DNA from: Phoebastria nigripes
Taxonomy: Eukaryota; Chordata; Aves; Procellariiformes; Diomedeidae
DNA: 64,000 nt
Reading direction: 5' to 3'
Assembly (NCBI GenBank): GCA_035582835.1
Contig: JAYKAV010000300.1
Coordinates: 385,675 to 449,674 of the forward strand
The first letter of the stretch is position 1. Every line of letters begins with the position of its first letter. The position numbers and the translations under genes were made by a program. The notes beneath the pieces are model-generated. The model made no database searches, had not been told where the DNA came from, and saw only the letters and a program-made list of their open reading frames with translations. This document shows, piece by piece, positions 61,701 through 64,000 of this stretch.

Positions 61701-64000
61701 AAGTACAGAGCCACCAAGAGTTTATGAGGACTAGAAATATCTCTAGTGCACTAAGCTACATCTCTCATACTTCCAAGACGCCTTCTATCTGTTATGGCCT
61801 ACGTTTGACCAGGTGTCCCATTTACCCTGGATGCCATTGCATGCACAAAGCAATGATGCAGATCAGCAGTCTCTGTTGATGCATAGTTTAGTGGAGCGGT
61901 GGTGTTATGTGCTGCATGATTTATTTGCAGCCCCTAGTAGGGGTAAGATGAGAAAGGCTGCTGGAGTTCACACTCATGCAACATGGAGGAGAGAAGAGGC
62001 TCCCTGGGTACTTTCAAGGTATTTCTCAAAGACAATGGTGGTTAACCCATTATCACCCCAATGGGACTGATTGTCATGTTGTCTACTCAGTCAAAAGCCT
62101 CTAATGAGCTACAGGCACTAGATTCTAATTAGATACCCGCATAAACCTGTTGTCAGCTTATGTTTTTAGGTAATACATAAGCTTTAGTGGATGAAGGAGC
62201 TTCCCTTCAGGGTCTGAATGTTTCCCACCTCAGTGGGTAAAGGCATTGTGCTTCACAGTGAGATAACACATTTTCCAGACTTAAGCCAGGCACGAGAACT
62301 CTCTCTCTTGGCAGGTTTGGACCTGGCCCAAGAGCTATAACCTTCATTCTCAGCTGAACTGTTAATGGCTAGGGAAACTGTAAAGCTCATTGAAGTGCCA
62401 TGCTGAATGATTCCCCTTCCCTTCCCTTCTCTATCTTTAAAGCCTTTGTGAACTCTGTCTATTTTGGAATTTGTAATTAAGTATTTTTATTACTTTCACT
62501 GTAATACGGCTTCAGGTAAAGGTGACATTAAGGTAACTGCCTGATATCAGAGTTGTCAGTCTGGACAAGTTTAGCATTCTTGAACTGTGTATTGAGAAAC
62601 TCTCCCGAGTATCCACATTGCACCAAAGGTACTGAGAAGCAGGCTGTGCTAGAATCCAGCTGAGTGGGGTGATGCCCTCCCATGACCAGCCATACCCCAG
62701 GGAGCCATTTGGCAGGCAGCAAAAGTGGGGAGCATGTCTGAGCTGCAAGAGCCTCCAGAGGGAANGTGACATTCCCAGTGAGTAATGGCTTGTGATTTCA
62801 GGAGCACTGGCAATATTTCACTGCTGTGTGTTCCAGGCTTCATCTTCACAATAGCNTTGGGTAGAAAGGTGATTGGTGTATGATAAAAAGTCATAAAAAA
62901 AGGAAAAAACTTTTTCAGTCTTAAAGTATGCCCTAGTGATGAAGGAATTGTGTCATCTGACCTACTTGTGTGGAGAGGTTTGTGTTCTGGGTACACTTAC
63001 CTAGCAGGAAGTTTGGAGGAATTCCAGTGAAACTGGGAATGTTGTGCAACACGCGTGGCTATAGTTCCCCACCAGTTAGAAGATTGTTGTGTTTAAGCCA
63101 TAGATCTGGAGCAATTCCAGGCAATTTGATTTAAAGTAAACATCCTGGATGCAGTGTGTCAGATACTAGCACAATATTGTTTTAGTCTTTCTCATTTCTC
63201 CTGTGGGAATAATAATTCCATGAAGAAGGAAAGTGATCTAATGAGAGAATTAACTCAAGAGCTTGAACATTAAATTAATCACAGCTGTCTGAGAGGGGAA
63301 CCAAGGCAAACTCCACAGAGAGCTCACTGCATTTCCAAGGAAGGAGGCCAAAAGAATGCCAAGACTCGGATAGCAGTTGGTGATCAAAACAGAGGCAGGA
63401 GAGGTATGCTTTTAATAGCTAAAGGGAAGCAAAACAGTGCAGCAGAGTTTCCCCCCTCATTTCTCTGAGAAGTTAAATCTCAGTAGTAGGGGATCGCTGC
63501 AACTTTTTCTTGGAGATGTTGAAAGCTGCCAGATTGTTGGGGTCTGATTCTCACTGTGTCCTCACACTTATCTGAAGTACATGATTGATTTCATAGCTTG
63601 GCTCTTTTTTCAGTGTTGTCTGGAGTTCACACTGAATTAGATCTGCTCACTAAGGTGATTTTATCAAAGGTGCTGGTCTTTTTTTGCCAAAAAGGAAAAT
63701 GAGTTGTGCTTGAGCATTATCAGTCTTCAGGCACGTGGGACTTTTAGTCTTGCCATTAGTAAAGTTTGGCAATGTTTCAAATTGTAATCCAAATCCTAAT
63801 GTTTTTTGGACTCTTTACTTAACTCTTCTTGTCTAAATCACCGTGTTCCCTTGGATAATAAAGTACAGCAAACACACAACAGACCCATGAGCTGTCTAGA
63901 GCACATGGCATTTTTTTAAATAACTCCAAGTTATGCAAACCTTTTGAACAGAAAAAAGGAAGGAAAATAACCAGAAAATGTGCATAAATTCAGCTAATTT
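58761..64000. other. Intergenic DNA beyond IPP
   Basis: No exon, RNA gene or named repeat family recognised. Short frames lack family features and splice context. A (GTTT)n-like run lies near 61010-61046. In human the next gene past IPP is MAST2, at some distance, so a gene-free flank fits the synteny. A divergent non-coding transcript from the IPP island is possible but not visible in sequence. Confidence 0.55.
61010..61046. repeat. T-rich (GTTT)n low-complexity run
   Basis: Irregular TTTG units with one N (61024), in intergenic DNA. Confidence 0.65.

Noticed and set aside
1..64000. CRISPR arrays, bacterial operons, phage or viral genes
   Set aside because: No repeat-spacer pattern and no bacterial or viral gene signatures; spliced eukaryotic genes throughout.
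1..64000. tRNA, rRNA, snRNA or microRNA genes
   Set aside because: I saw no convincing box A/B pair, cloverleaf or known snRNA core by eye. A covariance-model search would be needed to exclude them.

Overview
The window is vertebrate nuclear DNA, most likely from a bird. All five genes I can identify have spliced exons with GT/AG boundaries. Their order and orientation, NASP(+) - CCDC17(-) - GPBP1L1(-) - TMEM69(+) - IPP(-), is the order I know from human chromosome 1p34. Assignment to a bird, or at least a sauropsid, is inference: it rests on the compact layout, the small GC-rich gene in the middle, and the absence of any recognisable mammalian SINE. Single N bases are scattered through the window, with one 10-N gap inside a poly(A) tract, so this is draft or consensus assembly.

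Layout. 1-6.9 kb: the 3' half of NASP, a histone chaperone; its first exons lie off the left edge. 7.5-11 kb: CCDC17, packed into a very GC-rich pocket with tiny introns and tail-to-tail with NASP. 12.2-46.4 kb: GPBP1L1, ten coding exons between 13.7 and 29.0 kb, then at least one 5'UTR exon and an intron of about 16 kb that reaches back to a CpG island. 45.5-47.5 kb: this CpG island acts as a shared promoter for GPBP1L1 (leftward) and TMEM69 (rightward) and carries two ZNF143-type elements facing each other. 47.9-49.3 kb: TMEM69. 51.5-58.5 kb: IPP (KLHL27), eight coding exons, with its own CpG-island promoter holding two perfect NRF1 sites. 58.7-64 kb: no gene recognised.

All exon chains were joined by hand. 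Reading phases agree at every junction, giving complete proteins of 447 aa (CCDC17), 471 aa (GPBP1L1), 257 aa (TMEM69) and 583 aa (IPP), and a 303-aa C-terminal part of NASP. The genes are neighbours by conserved synteny and do not form a pathway: NASP handles histones, GPBP1L1 is a GC-box-binding-protein-like nuclear factor, TMEM69 is a small membrane protein, IPP is a BTB-Kelch protein of the Cul3 adaptor type, and CCDC17 is a coiled-coil protein.

I found no strong candidate for a new biological system. The points most worth checking are: the CCDC17 model lacks the C2-like region of its mammalian counterpart; a phase-compatible 33-nt candidate exon lies in NASP; an in-frame upstream ATG of IPP overlaps an NRF1 site; the TMEM69/GPBP1L1 promoter has facing ZNF143 motifs; and a worn LINE reverse-transcriptase relic lies antisense in a GPBP1L1 intron.
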